Positions 40,291 to 49,095 of a stretch of DNA of 64,000 bases are shown one piece after another. The notes beneath the pieces were generated by a model, which saw only the letters and a program-made list of their open reading frames with translations, had not been told where the DNA came from and made no database searches. A program made the translations under genes and the position numbers. Source of the stretch: an uncultured Dehalococcoidia bacterium (GTDB taxonomy: Bacteria > Chloroflexota > Dehalococcoidia > Lucifugimonadales > Australimonadaceae); the NCBI GenBank assembly GCA_958295525.1, contig OY282355.1:719504-783503 (forward strand), written 5' to 3'. Every line of letters starts with the position of its first letter. Position 1 is the first letter of the stretch.

Positions 40291-41343
40291 ATGGCCGTCA
40301 TAGACGCGGATTGCCACGTGATCGAGAGCGAGCAGACGTGGGACTACCTTGACCCGGGCGACCGCCAATACCGGCCCGTGGGCATGCCCGACCCGAACCG
40401 CCCCGAGCGCCCGATTTGGGTGATAGACGGGCAGCACAGGCAGCGCGTCTTCTTCAACGCGGGGACGGGCTCGCTCGCGGAGGAGATGTCGGGCTACGCG
40501 CGGACGTCGGTCGAGACGCGCTCGCTGGCGGACGTCGGGGCGCGGCTCGCGCATATGGACGAGTTGGGCGTGGACGTGCAGGCGCTCTATCCGACGCTGT
40601 TCCTCACCCGCGTCTCGGAGAATCCGGCGGTGGAACTCGCGCTGTCGAAATCGTACAACCGCTGGCTGGCCGACGTCTGGGCGGAGGGCAAGGGCCGCTT
40701 CCGCTGGGCGGTCGTTCCGCCGCTGGAGACGATGGACGAGGTCGCGGGGCAGTTGCGGTTCGGCAAGGAGCACGGGGCGTGCGCCGTGTTTATGCGCGGC
40801 TGGGAGGGCGGCAGGCGCCTGATCGACCCCTACTTCGATCCGTTGTACGAGGCGGCGCAGGAGTGCGACCTTCCGATTTGCGTTCACGCGGGCTGCGGCA
40901 ATCCGCCGTTCACCGACCTCACGGAGGGCGACGCCTACTCGCGCAACAAACTGCCCATCATCAGCGCGTTCCATTCGATACTCTACAAGGGGCTGCCGCA
41001 GCGCTTTCCCGCGCTGCGCTTCGCGTTCATCGAGGGCGCGGCCAACTGGGTGCCGTATTTGCTCAACGAGGTGCGCCACCGCGCCGGCCGCGAGGGGCGC
41101 GGCTACCCGGACGATATGATGGGCGAGAACCGCATGTACGTCGCCATCCAAACGAACGACGACTTGCCCCATATCTTCGCCAACGCCTCGGAGGACAACT
41201 TCGTCATCGGCTCCGACTACGGCCACTCCGACACGTCCAGCGAGTTGGAGGCGCTGCAGGCGCTCCGGGCGAGCGGCGCGCTGCCCCCGCGCGTCGTCGA
41301 CAAGACGCTGTCCGACAACCCTGCGCGCCTCTACGCGATCTGA
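40291..41343 (+). CDS. Amidohydrolase family protein (amidohydrolase 2)
   Basis: A 350-residue TIM-barrel metal-dependent hydrolase/decarboxylase of the ACMSD-like amidohydrolase 2 family. Landmarks are VIDADCHVIE (metal-binding D-x-H), LYPTLFLTR, HAGCG (barrel His), SAFHSILYKGLPQRFPALRFAFIEGAANWVP and FVIGSDYGHSD (catalytic Asp). GAGAGGAG precedes the ATG. Enzymes of this group decarboxylate or hydrolyse aromatic and related acids, which would fit the dioxygenase elsewhere in the window. Substrate unknown. Confidence 0.9.
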   Translation: MAVIDADCHVIESEQTWDYLDPGDRQYRPVGMPDPNRPERPIWVIDGQHRQRVFFNAGTGSLAEEMSGYARTSVETRSLADVGARLAHMDELGVDVQALYPTLFLTRVSENPAVELALSKSYNRWLADVWAEGKGRFRWAVVPPLETMDEVAGQLRFGKEHGACAVFMRGWEGGRRLIDPYFDPLYEAAQECDLPICVHAGCGNPPFTDLTEGDAYSRNKLPIISAFHSILYKGLPQRFPALRFAFIEGAANWVPYLLNEVRHRAGREGRGYPDDMMGENRMYVAIQTNDDLPHIFANASEDNFVIGSDYGHSDTSSELEALQALRASGALPPRVVDKTLSDNPARLYAI

Positions 41344-41373
41344 TCGGCGGCGCAAGGGCAGGGGAGCGCGCTC

Positions 41374-42249
41374 GTGAACCGCATCGTCCTCGCCGACAAT
41401 ATGGACGTCCTGCCGGCGATTCCGGACGGCGCGGCGCGCCTCATCTACATTGATCCGCCGTTCAACACCGGCAAGACGCAGCGCCGCGAGCGATTGCGGA
41501 CGGTCCGCGACGAGGCGGGCGGCGACCGCAACGGCTTCGGCGGACGGCGCTACCGCTCGATCAAACTCGGCTCGCTCTCGTTCGCCGACGTGTTCGACGA
41601 TTTCCTGGAGTTCATCGAGCCGCGCCTTGTCCAAGCGCATCGCATCCTCGCGCCCGACGGCTCGCTCTTCCTGCATCTCGACTACCGCGAGGCGCACTAC
41701 TGCAAGGTTCTGCTGGACGCGCTGTTCGGGCGCGAGTGCTTTATGAACGAGATCATCTGGGCCTACGACTACGGCGCTCGCGCCAAGAATCGCTGGCCCG
41801 CCAAGCACGACTCGATTCTCTGGCACGCGAAAGACCCCAACCGCCACGTCTTCAACTACGACGCGGTCGACCGCATCCCCTATATGGCGCCGGGCCTCGT
41901 TGGGCCGGAGAAGGCGAAGCGCGGCAAGACGCCAACCGACGTTTGGTGGCATACCATCGTCGCCACGAACGGACGCGAGCGAACGGGCTACCCGACGCAG
42001 AAACCGCTCGCCATCCTCGACCGCATCGTCCGCGTCCACTCCGACCCGGGCGACCTCGTGCTCGACTTCTTCGCGGGAACGGGCACGACGGGCGAGGCCG
42101 CCGCCCACAACGGCAGACGCTATCTCCTCGTGGACGACAACCCCGAAGCCGCGAGCATAATGGCCAAGCGCCTCGCTTTCAGCAACCCGGTATGCGAAGG
42201 GTTCGCGGGGGAGCAGGTGGATACGCCCGCAGGCGCCGTCTCCGGTTAG
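41374..42249 (+). CDS. Beta-class DNA methyltransferase, orphan
   Basis: A 291-residue methyltransferase with motif IV first (LIYIDPPFNTG, about residues 25-35) and motif I late (LVLDFFAGTGTTGEAA, about 228), the permuted order of the beta class (CcrM, M.HinfI-like). The DPPFNTG form usually indicates N6-adenine methylation. No restriction gene follows; the next genes are the HEPN modules. It may be an orphan regulatory methyltransferase or a protective component. GTG start, 30 bases after the amidohydrolase. Confidence 0.9.
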   Translation: MNRIVLADNMDVLPAIPDGAARLIYIDPPFNTGKTQRRERLRTVRDEAGGDRNGFGGRRYRSIKLGSLSFADVFDDFLEFIEPRLVQAHRILAPDGSLFLHLDYREAHYCKVLLDALFGRECFMNEIIWAYDYGARAKNRWPAKHDSILWHAKDPNRHVFNYDAVDRIPYMAPGLVGPEKAKRGKTPTDVWWHTIVATNGRERTGYPTQKPLAILDRIVRVHSDPGDLVLDFFAGTGTTGEAAAHNGRRYLLVDDNPEAASIMAKRLAFSNPVCEGFAGEQVDTPAGAVSG

Positions 42250-42268
42250 GCGCAGCATCGCGCTGTGC

Positions 42269-42274
42269 TAGAAT
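42269..42274 (+). promoter_or_regulatory. -10 promoter element TAGAAT
   Basis: TGCTAGAAT lies 21 bases before the first gene of unit 1; the identical element at 43119-43124 serves unit 2. GAGGAG follows as ribosome-binding site. Confidence 0.55.
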
Positions 42275-42295
42275 CGGGGGCGAGGAGCGTGTGCA

Positions 42296-42679
42296 ATGGC
42301 GAAAGCGCGCAGCCAGACAATCGAGCGTCCGCAGGCCGGGGCGGAGTTGGACGACAGCAGCGAGCATCCGGCGCTGACGCCGCTGATGCGGCGGCTCGCC
42401 CGCCAATACTGGGAGATCGTCAAGGCGAAGGCGGAAGCGCAGGGAATTCCCATCGTCGCGGCGTGGCTCAGCCCGTTCTTCGATAGGGAAGAGGGTTCGG
42501 TGGTTTTCCTCGCCGTGCACATGGTCTGTTCGCCGGAGCAGGCCGACGCTTTCCACCACAGCCTCAACCCCGACTACGACCTCTGGAAGTCCCGACTCGA
42601 CGCCGAAGAAGACGAGGTTGCGGCGGACCTCGCGCTCGTTCCTGTCGGCGTCGCCAGGCCGCCTGCCAATGGCGCTTGA
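42296..42679 (+). CDS. HEPN module partner protein, copy 1
   Basis: A 127-residue protein of no recognised family. N-terminal 33 residues and the region MRRLAR are identical to copy 2. A helix (RQYWEIVKAKAEAQG) is followed by a strand (IPIVAAWLSPFF), an acidic loop (DREEGS), a strand (VVFLAVHMV) and a helix, then SLNPDYDLWKSRLDAEE. The strands and acidic loop recall small antitoxin folds, but the MNT motif is absent. Its stop overlaps the HEPN gene by 11 bases. Likely antitoxin by position. Confidence 0.65.
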   Translation: MAKARSQTIERPQAGAELDDSSEHPALTPLMRRLARQYWEIVKAKAEAQGIPIVAAWLSPFFDREEGSVVFLAVHMVCSPEQADAFHHSLNPDYDLWKSRLDAEEDEVAADLALVPVGVARPPANGA

Positions 42680-43085
42680 TCCTGCGGACTTCCTTGCCCA
42701 AGCCCCGGCGCTGATGGAGACGGGCAGGGAAGCCGGTTATCGCTCCGCGATCAATCGCGCCTACTACGCCTGTCACTTGATGGCGCGCGACCGCTTGTTC
42801 GGGCTCGACGCCGCGCGATGGGATCCGCCGCCGAGGAGGCCGTCGCATCGCGCCGTCATCAGAGCGCTTCGGCGGCGTCTGTCAACAGGCGATGCAGCCC
42901 AGACTCTCGAATGGCTGCGGCAGACACGAGAGATTGCGGATTATGTCCGCGGCGACGCGCACCCGGAAGCGCAGGCCATATTTCGGCTGCATGGCGTGTC
43001 CGGTTGGCGGGAGTTGGCGCAAGTCTCGCTCGTCCGCGCCCGCGAGGTGTTCGCCGCGTTGCAGCGGCTGCCTCCTGAGGCGTGA
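42669..43085 (+). CDS. HEPN domain protein, copy 1
   Basis: A 138-residue HEPN protein. AINRAYYACHLMARDRLFG gives the R-x5-H motif (R30, H36) placed in the second helix, as in many HEPN RNases of the archaeal-type/abortive group. A basic segment (DPPPRRPSHRAVIRALRRR) follows, then REIADYVRGDAHPEAQA. It starts with ATG within the end of the partner gene. A toxin role is inferred from the HEPN motif and gene pairing. Confidence 0.75.
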   Translation: MALDPADFLAQAPALMETGREAGYRSAINRAYYACHLMARDRLFGLDAARWDPPPRRPSHRAVIRALRRRLSTGDAAQTLEWLRQTREIADYVRGDAHPEAQAIFRLHGVSGWRELAQVSLVRAREVFAALQRLPPEA

Positions 43086-43145
43086 CGCATAGTGATTCTG
43101 CCGCAAGTCGCTCCATGCTAGAATCGGGGGCGAGGAGCGTGTGCG

Positions 43146-43529
43146 ATGGCGAAAGCGCGCAGCCAGACAATCGAGCGTCCGCAGGCCGGGGCGGAGTTGG
43201 ACGACAGCAGCGAGCATCCGGCGCTGACGCCGCTGATGCGGCGGCTTGCCCGTGAGCACTGGGAGATCGTCAAGGCGAAGGCGGAAGCGCAGGGGCTTCC
43301 GATCGTCAAGGCGTGGCTTAGCCCGCGCTGGGATATGGAGGACGGCCCGGTGGTCACCCTGGCCGTGCACCTGGACTGCTCGCGGGAGCAGGCGTCCGTG
43401 TTCCACCACAGTCTCAACCCCGACTACGACCTCTGGAAGTCCCAACTTGACGACGAGGAGTTGGAGGCCGCAGTGTGGATTCCGTTGAGCCCCGAAGGCG
43501 TCGCCAAGTCTCCCGCCAATGGCGCTTGA
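43146..43529 (+). CDS. HEPN module partner protein, copy 2
   Basis: A 127-residue paralog of the protein at 42296. The first 40 residues are nearly identical. Changes cluster in the strand-loop-strand core (AWLSPRWDMEDGPVVTLAVHLDCSREQ) and the C-terminus (DDEELEAAVWIPLSPEG), which suggests altered partner specificity after duplication. Overlaps its HEPN gene by 11 bases. Confidence 0.65.
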   Translation: MAKARSQTIERPQAGAELDDSSEHPALTPLMRRLAREHWEIVKAKAEAQGLPIVKAWLSPRWDMEDGPVVTLAVHLDCSREQASVFHHSLNPDYDLWKSQLDDEELEAAVWIPLSPEGVAKSPANGA

Positions 43530-43935
43530 TCCTGCGGACTTCCTTGCCCAAACCCCGGCACTGATGGAGACGGGCGGGGAAGCCGGTTACCGTTCCGCGA
43601 TCAATCGCGCCTACTACGCTTGCCACTTGATGGCGCGCGACCGCTTGTTCGGACTCGACGCCGCGCGATGGGAGCCGCCGCCGAGGAGGCCGTCGCATCG
43701 CGCCGTCGTCAGAGCGCTCTGGCGGCGCCCTTCAACAGCCGCCGCAGCTCAAAATCTCGAACGCCTGCGGCAGGCGCGCGAGGTTGCGGATTATGTCCGC
43801 GGCGACGCGCACCCGGAAGCGCAGGCCGTGTTTCGGCTGCATGGCGTGTCCGGTTGGCGGGAATTGGCGCAAGTCTCGCTCGTCCGCGCCCGCGAGGTGT
43901 TCGCCACGTTGCAGCGGCTGCCGCCTGGTGCGTGA
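43519..43935 (+). CDS. HEPN domain protein, copy 2
   Basis: A 138-residue paralog of the HEPN protein at 42669 with the same AINRAYYACH motif (R30, H36). It differs mainly in the middle, where RRRLSTGDAAQTLEW is RRPSTAAAAQNLER. Both copies keep the putative catalytic residues, so both may be active. It converges with the SnoaL-like gene after nine bases. Confidence 0.75.
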   Translation: MALDPADFLAQTPALMETGGEAGYRSAINRAYYACHLMARDRLFGLDAARWEPPPRRPSHRAVVRALWRRPSTAAAAQNLERLRQAREVADYVRGDAHPEAQAVFRLHGVSGWRELAQVSLVRAREVFATLQRLPPGA

Positions 43936-43944
43936 CGCTCCGCC

Positions 43945-44643
43945 CTACAGCCGACCGAACTCGCGCGGGGTGGGGCGCGGGTCGTTGAACGCGGGCACGG
44001 CGACGCCCAAACGCTGCAGCATCGTGAAGTCGTCGCGGTCGCCCCACTGCTCCACGATCCGTCCGTTGACGATGCGGTAGACGTCGATCCGCCGCCACCA
44101 CGACAGATTCGCCCGGGGCGACGTCCCCATCCCAACGCCCTGGAACGCGCCGGTGAACGAGATGCACGCCGCCACGCGGTCTTCCGCCGCAATGAGGTCG
44201 TCCACGGTCACGCGAATGGAAGGGAACGCCATGCGCGTCATCGCAACCAGTTGCTTGATCGGCTCCGGCCCGAACGGGTCTTCGAGGATGCCCGCGATAT
44301 GCAACTCGACGTCCGGCGCGTACAACTCATCGATGAGCGCGAGGTCGCCCTTGTTGTAGACTTCTTCGTAGAGCCTTCGCGCGAACGCCTTGTTCTCTTC
44401 CGCTTGCGAACGAACAGGCGATGCGGGCTCCACGCTGATGTCCGCGCGCTTCACGCACTCGCCAAGAAAGGCCGGGTCCAACTCGGGAAGCCCCAAGTCC
44501 TGCTTCACGGCCTCATTCCACTCGGCTACGGTCATCCCGTCGCGCAAGACGCGCCACATGTTCCGCCTGTTGTTTGACGTGACGACTGCGGGGACTTGCT
44601 CCCGCAACTTCCGCACTACTCGCGTTTTGTTCTCTTCCGACAT
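43945..44643 (-). CDS. SnoaL-like polyketide cyclase domain protein
   Basis: A 232-residue protein. The C-terminal 140 residues are a SnoaL-like (NTF2-type) domain: NKAFARRLYEEVYNKGDLAL, IDELYAPDVELHI, DRVAACISFTGAFQG, DVYRIVNGRIVEQWGDRD, with the usual acidic and Trp residues. SnoaL-like proteins catalyse ring closures or act as small-molecule isomerases; many are of unknown role. The N-terminal 90 residues are unrecognised. GGAGGG supports the ATG at 44643; an upstream extension is rejected. Confidence 0.82.
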   Translation of the reverse strand: MSEENKTRVVRKLREQVPAVVTSNNRRNMWRVLRDGMTVAEWNEAVKQDLGLPELDPAFLGECVKRADISVEPASPVRSQAEENKAFARRLYEEVYNKGDLALIDELYAPDVELHIAGILEDPFGPEPIKQLVAMTRMAFPSIRVTVDDLIAAEDRVAACISFTGAFQGVGMGTSPRANLSWWRRIDVYRIVNGRIVEQWGDRDDFTMLQRLGVAVPAFNDPRPTPREFGRL

Positions 44644-44837
44644 CGCCGCCCTCCGTTTCTCCGTCGCCGTTTGCCGCCCCGCCATTCTTGCCCGCCGCGC
44701 CTTCCGCGTCAAGCGCAAGGGCTTGTCCAATACGCAGGCGGCCGCGAGAAAAGCGCTCATTTGCGCTCATTTCGTTCGTTCGGGCGGGTCGGCGGAGGGC
44801 GCATTTGGAGTCAGGGTAGCAGGGTAGGGCGGCGGGC

Positions 44838-45018
44838 GAGGTTCCCGCCTACGCGGAAATGACGGGACAAGGGGCGGGATTCCCGCCTACGCGGGAATGA
44901 CGGGACAGAGGGGCGGGATTCCCGGCCTACGCGGGAATGACGAGACAGGGGTGAGGTTCCCGGCCTACGCGGGAACGACGAGGCAAGGGGCTAGGTTCCC
45001 GCCTACGCGGGAATGACG
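44838..45018. repeat. Palindromic repeat cluster, five copies
   Basis: Five copies at 36-40 base spacing, two with an extra G (TTCCCGGCCTACGCGGGAA), with GA(G/T)(A)-rich linkers. They fill the 460-base gap between the SnoaL-like gene start and the end of the beta-propeller gene; no other feature is seen there except the hairpin beside them. Confidence 0.92.
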
Positions 45019-45026
45019 GGGCAGAA

Positions 45027-45065
45027 AGAGCCGCCCCCGGCGCATTTGGCGCCGAGGGCGGCTCT
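45027..45065 (-). terminator. Hairpin terminator of the beta-propeller operon
   Basis: AGAGCCGCCC and GGGCGGCTCT form a perfect 10-bp stem, extended by GGCGC/GCGCC around an ATTTG loop. It lies 40 bases after the stop of the minus-strand propeller gene and is followed on that strand by TTTCTG, a weak T-run. Likely a rho-independent terminator, possibly bidirectional. Confidence 0.65.
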
Positions 45066-45104
45066 GCGTTTCCTATGTTCCGGGCCGTTGGCCTAGCGGT
45101 CGGC

Positions 45105-46187
45105 CTAGCGGCGCGGGTCGGACGCGAAGGCGTGGTAGTGGTTGCCTTTGGAGACGGCGGGCATACCGCGAACCGCGACTTCCCACGTCTCGCCGCCGTC
45201 CTCCGACCAGAGCAGTTCGCCGTGCGAGGTGGCCGCGAAGACTTGCGCGGCGCCGCCGGCCTCCTCGAGCGTCATCGCCTCGACGCTCGCCGCGAACTTG
45301 TCGTCGAGGCCCGGGGCGGAGACGACCTCCCACGATTCGCCGGCGTCGCGGCTGCGGGAGATGCGCGTCTCCGCCGTGCCGTTGCGATGCCACGCGCCAG
45401 GGCTTTCCTGTCCCGACGTGACCAGCATAAAGGAGGGGTCGCTGGGCTTGTAGACGAGTTGGTCGGGGTAGCCGCCGAACGCGCTGCCCCTCGAAAACAC
45501 GTTGTCCCACGTTCCGCCGTCGTCGCGGGAGAGCCAGAGTCCCATCCCGCCGGTCACGAACATTCGCTCCGGCTGCGCGGGGTTGGAGATAAGCCGGTGC
45601 ACGTCGTTGTACATCCCGGGAATCTCCGCGAATGTCTCGCCGCCGTCCGTCGAGCGGTAGAGGCCGCCTTGCTCGATGCTCGCGTAGACGACGCGCGGGT
45701 CGTCCGGGTGAAAACTGATGTGCTTGAGGTGCGCGACGTGGGGCGGGGCGGGGAAGCGCCACTCGTCCGTCTCTTGCGCGTGGAGCGAGGGCTTCTCCGT
45801 CCACGTCAGCCCGAGGTCGGCGGACACGAAGAGATGCGCGGGCTCCGTTCCCGCGTACACGAGCGTCGCGCCGTCCGCTTCGGCGACGGAGATGCTGTAG
45901 ACGTTCCGCTCCGCGAGGCCGAAGTCGCGCTTCTCCCACGTATGGCCGTCGTCCTCGCTGGCGTAGACGCCGCCGTGCTCGGCGCCGCAGAACCAGACGC
46001 CGCTGCGCGGGTCTTGCGCGAGCGCGTGGACGTGCATGCCCTCCAGCGTCCGCTCCGCCGCCGTCCATCCCGCGGCGCCGCGAACGACGCGGACGACGCC
46101 GTCGACCGTGCCGATCAGCGCTTCTTCGCTCGGCGCGTCCGCCGTGAGAACGGTCGCGCCCCCGCCATGCGACACTGCGATTGTCAT
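45105..46187 (-). CDS. Beta-propeller (BNR/sialidase-like) protein
   Basis: A 360-residue protein built of Asp-box repeats: SEDDGHTWEK, SADLGLTWTE, STDGGETFAE, SRDDGGTWDN, SRDAGESWEV, SEDGGETWEV. Such repeats form a six- or seven-bladed propeller like sialidases and the YCF48/VPS10 group. No signal peptide is seen and no sialidase catalytic residues can be named, so it may bind or process a small glycoside or act as a scaffold. It is 47 bases downstream of a MocA-type oxidoreductase and likely in its operon. Confidence 0.82.
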   Translation of the reverse strand: MTIAVSHGGGATVLTADAPSEEALIGTVDGVVRVVRGAAGWTAAERTLEGMHVHALAQDPRSGVWFCGAEHGGVYASEDDGHTWEKRDFGLAERNVYSISVAEADGATLVYAGTEPAHLFVSADLGLTWTEKPSLHAQETDEWRFPAPPHVAHLKHISFHPDDPRVVYASIEQGGLYRSTDGGETFAEIPGMYNDVHRLISNPAQPERMFVTGGMGLWLSRDDGGTWDNVFSRGSAFGGYPDQLVYKPSDPSFMLVTSGQESPGAWHRNGTAETRISRSRDAGESWEVVSAPGLDDKFAASVEAMTLEEAGGAAQVFAATSHGELLWSEDGGETWEVAVRGMPAVSKGNHYHAFASDPRR

Positions 46188-46234
46188 TGCGTTCCTCCTA
46201 TGCGTCCGGGTTCGCGTCTTGCGCTCCGGCGCCG

Positions 46235-47494
46235 CTAGTGGTCGATCCGCCGCTCTTCCAAGACCTCGACCGCGTACTCGGTGTCGTACTCGGCGGGCAT
46301 TGGGACTTGGCGGGTGAGTTCGATGTTCTTGCCCGTGCGGGTGGACTCGTTGATCGCGAGGCCGACCTCCAGCGTCGCCATGCCCCAGGCGCCGCTGTGG
46401 TAGACGGGCTTGCCGAGGCGGACGGCGTTGTAGAGTTCCTCCAGTTCCTGGTCGCGGTGCAGGGGGTCGGAGTCGACGATGAGTTCGACGAGGCCGTCGT
46501 CCGTGTACTTGTAGAGGCCGTCCGGCCCTTGGCGGAGTTCGCCGCGCTCGCAACTCACGAGAACGATGCCCAAGTCGTTGGGCTTCCACTTTTCGGGGCC
46601 GCGCTCGCTGCGGAATATGCGGCGCTCCGCCTCGCCGCCGATGCGGAGCGAGAGTTTCTCTTCGTCCTCCGGGCGCGTGCCCGCCGCCATCGCCTTGCGG
46701 ATTTCGTTCCGCTCGCTTGGCGTGTAGCGCGTGTTGGCGTCGCCCCACGCCACGAGTTCGGACGCGACGAAGTAGCCGTAGCCGTTGTGGATGGCGACGC
46801 CGGTGGCGCCGTTGTGGAAGTCCAAGAAGGCCGCGTAGTAGCCGGGGATGGAGCGGTATTTCATCCACTGGCCGTAGGCGCCCCGAACGCTCCGCGCCAT
46901 GCCTCCGGCGATCAGGCGAATCGTGTCTATCTGGTGCGGCGTTTGGCGGTAGACGAGGCCGCCGCCTTGCTCCGGGTCGAGTTCGTCCGCCGTGCGCGGG
47001 CGTATCACCCAGTCGGTGTAGGCGATGGCGTTGACGGCGCCGAGGTCCCCCATCTCGCCGGAGGCGACGATCTGCCGCATCAGGCGGACGTGGGGCATAA
47101 AACTCTGCGTGTGGCCGGCGACGAGTTTCACGCCGTTGCGCTCGCACGCCTCGACCATCTCCTCCGCCTCGCGCATGTTGAGCGCCATCGGCTTCTCGAC
47201 CACGACGTGCTTGCCGTGGTTGGCCGCGAGCACGGTCATCGGCGAATGGAAGCGGTTCGGCGTGGAGATCCAGACCGCCTCGACGTCGGGGTCGGCGACG
47301 AGCGCCTCCGCGCTGTCGTAGACGCGGGCCTCCTCGTAGCGCGCTTGGAAGCGCCGCCGGACGTCCGGGTCGACGTCGGCGCCCGCGAACAGATCAATGT
47401 ACGGCGCGCGCTCCATCGGGGGCAGCATCTCCGCCGCGCCCACCCCGACGCCGATCACGCCCAACTTCAGCGATTTGGCCTCTGCCGTCGTCAT
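46235..47494 (-). CDS. Gfo/Idh/MocA family oxidoreductase
   Basis: A 419-residue oxidoreductase: GVIGVGVGAAEML, STPNRFH, EKPMALNMREAEEM. The C-terminal domain includes YTDWVIRPRTADELDPEQGGG, shared with the neighbouring paralog. Family members oxidise or reduce hydroxyls of sugars, inositols or sugar acids with NAD(P). It lies between a paralog (87 bases upstream) and the propeller gene, so the three may form a glycoside-processing operon. Confidence 0.9.
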   Translation of the reverse strand: MTTAEAKSLKLGVIGVGVGAAEMLPPMERAPYIDLFAGADVDPDVRRRFQARYEEARVYDSAEALVADPDVEAVWISTPNRFHSPMTVLAANHGKHVVVEKPMALNMREAEEMVEACERNGVKLVAGHTQSFMPHVRLMRQIVASGEMGDLGAVNAIAYTDWVIRPRTADELDPEQGGGLVYRQTPHQIDTIRLIAGGMARSVRGAYGQWMKYRSIPGYYAAFLDFHNGATGVAIHNGYGYFVASELVAWGDANTRYTPSERNEIRKAMAAGTRPEDEEKLSLRIGGEAERRIFRSERGPEKWKPNDLGIVLVSCERGELRQGPDGLYKYTDDGLVELIVDSDPLHRDQELEELYNAVRLGKPVYHSGAWGMATLEVGLAINESTRTGKNIELTRQVPMPAEYDTEYAVEVLEERRIDH

Positions 47495-47581
47495 TCGCTT
47501 TCCTCCTTGTTCAACCCTCGCCCTAACCCGCTCGCGTCCGATGCCGCCCCGACCGCGCAGGCGAGGGGGAGCAGGGGCAGG

Positions 47582-48826
47582 TTACACCATCACGGGCGAG
47601 AAGTTGCGCGCCTCGCCGTAGCGCTCGTGCACGGGAACCTGCAACTCCATTGCAATCTCCCGGCCTTCCGCGCCGGAGCGGATGATGCCCAGCACGACCT
47701 CCAGCGTCGCCAGCCCCCACTCGCCGGTGTGAAAGATCGGGCGGTCCTCCACGACCGCGTCGTACAACTCCTCGAGTTCGGCGCGCCGGTAGCCGGGCCC
47801 CATATCGCGGTCGACCTCCAAGTCTATGCGATGCGTTCCGCGGTCGTCGTAGAGGATGAGCCCTTGCGGGCCGTGCCGGACGTCGCCGCGCTCGCACGAG
47901 ACGACGAGCAGGCCGAGGTCTTCGGGAACCCAGACGTCCTCGTTCTCCGCCTTGAACACCTCGCGCTCTTGCAGCCCGCCGATGCGGAGCGCCTGCTTGT
48001 CCTCCGTCTCGTCGCGGACGCCTTCCCGCATTTGACGGCGCACCTCGACGCGCTCCTCGGCGGTGTAGCGCTGGCGGTCGTGCCCCCACGTCACGAACTC
48101 CGCGCCCATCGCGTAGCCGTACCCGTTGTGGCAGACGAGCGAGGTCGTGCCGTCCTCGAACTCGAGGAACGCGGCGTAGTAGCCGGGGATGGGGCGCTCC
48201 GCCATCCACTGGCCGGTCGCGCCGCGCACGCTCTTCACCATGCCGCCGCCGATGAGCCGCACGCTGTCTATCTGATGGGGGAGTTGGCGCATTGGGAGGC
48301 CGCCGCCTTGCTCCATATCCAACTCTTCCCACGTGCGCGGGCGGAGCATCCAGTCGGTGTAGGCGAAAGCGTTGACGGCGCGCGCGCGGCCAATCACGCC
48401 TGACTGCGCGATCTTCCACATCGTGCGGACGGGCGGCGTGAAACTGCGCGTGTGTCCCGCGAGGAACTTCACGCCCGTGCGGTTGGCCGTCTCCACCATC
48501 CGCTTGGCGTCGTCCAGGTTGAGCGCCATCGGCTTCTCGACGACGACGTGCTTGCCCGCCTCCATCGCCCGGATGGAGTGCTCCGCGTGAAAGCGGTTGG
48601 GCGTCGAGACCCAAACCGCCTCGACGTCGGGGTCGGCGAGCATCTCGTCGTAGTCGCCGTAGCCTTTGGCGCCGTAGCGCTCGGCGAAGCGGCCCAGCGT
48701 GTCCTCGTTGACGTCGCACCCGGCGACGAGCCGCAACTCCGGCATCGCCTCCATCGCGGGGAGCATCTCCGTTCCGCCGACGCCGATGCCGACCATCGCG
48801 AGGCCCAACTGCCTCTTGCTCGCCAT
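47582..48826 (-). CDS. Gfo/Idh/MocA family oxidoreductase (paralog)
   Basis: A 414-residue paralog of the next gene: GIGVGGTEMLPAMEAM, STPNRFH, EKPMALNLDDAKRM, and the shared C-terminal block. The pair is diverged enough for different substrates. AAAGGAGATTGCGT precedes the ATG at 48826, a good ribosome-binding site. First gene of the probable three-gene operon. Confidence 0.9.
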   Translation of the reverse strand: MASKRQLGLAMVGIGVGGTEMLPAMEAMPELRLVAGCDVNEDTLGRFAERYGAKGYGDYDEMLADPDVEAVWVSTPNRFHAEHSIRAMEAGKHVVVEKPMALNLDDAKRMVETANRTGVKFLAGHTRSFTPPVRTMWKIAQSGVIGRARAVNAFAYTDWMLRPRTWEELDMEQGGGLPMRQLPHQIDSVRLIGGGMVKSVRGATGQWMAERPIPGYYAAFLEFEDGTTSLVCHNGYGYAMGAEFVTWGHDRQRYTAEERVEVRRQMREGVRDETEDKQALRIGGLQEREVFKAENEDVWVPEDLGLLVVSCERGDVRHGPQGLILYDDRGTHRIDLEVDRDMGPGYRRAELEELYDAVVEDRPIFHTGEWGLATLEVVLGIIRSGAEGREIAMELQVPVHERYGEARNFSPVMV

Positions 48827-49095
48827 ACGCAATCTCCTTTACGGGGGCTAACTCGCTTGTGGGGACTAACTCGCCGCCGCGGCGCCTGCGTCCGCCGGAC
48901 GGCTACGCCGCAACCCTACACGAATCGCGCGCCGCGCTCAACAGGGGAGGGTAGGGGGGGCAGTCTAGAGTCGCGCGGATGGCGGGCAGGGCGTGGCAGG
49001 GGTGCGAGGTTCCCGCCTACGCGATTGACTTGCGCCGCCGCGCCGCCTATGGTTGCGCTATGCGAAAGCGGGTCTGTCGTTAGGGAGAGGATCTG

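Larger units (their letters stand above)
42266..43938. repeat. Tandem duplication of a two-gene HEPN module (850-bp unit)
   Basis: Unit 1 starts at 42266 (promoter TGCTAGAATCGGGGG) and unit 2 at 43116, exactly 850 bases apart. The first 130 bases are nearly identical, including promoter, leader and about 33 codons. Divergence is concentrated in the middle of the first gene, while the ends of the second gene match again. Confidence 0.92.

Noticed and set aside
42266-43938. Tandem HEPN duplication as an assembly artefact
   Set aside because: The two units differ at many positions and in several stretches of the partner core, so they are real diverged copies.
45105-47147. Propeller gene extended upstream across the MocA-type gene
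   Set aside because: The added part is in the shadow frame of a clear oxidoreductase, while the ATG at 46187 has a good context and the first Asp-box follows soon after.
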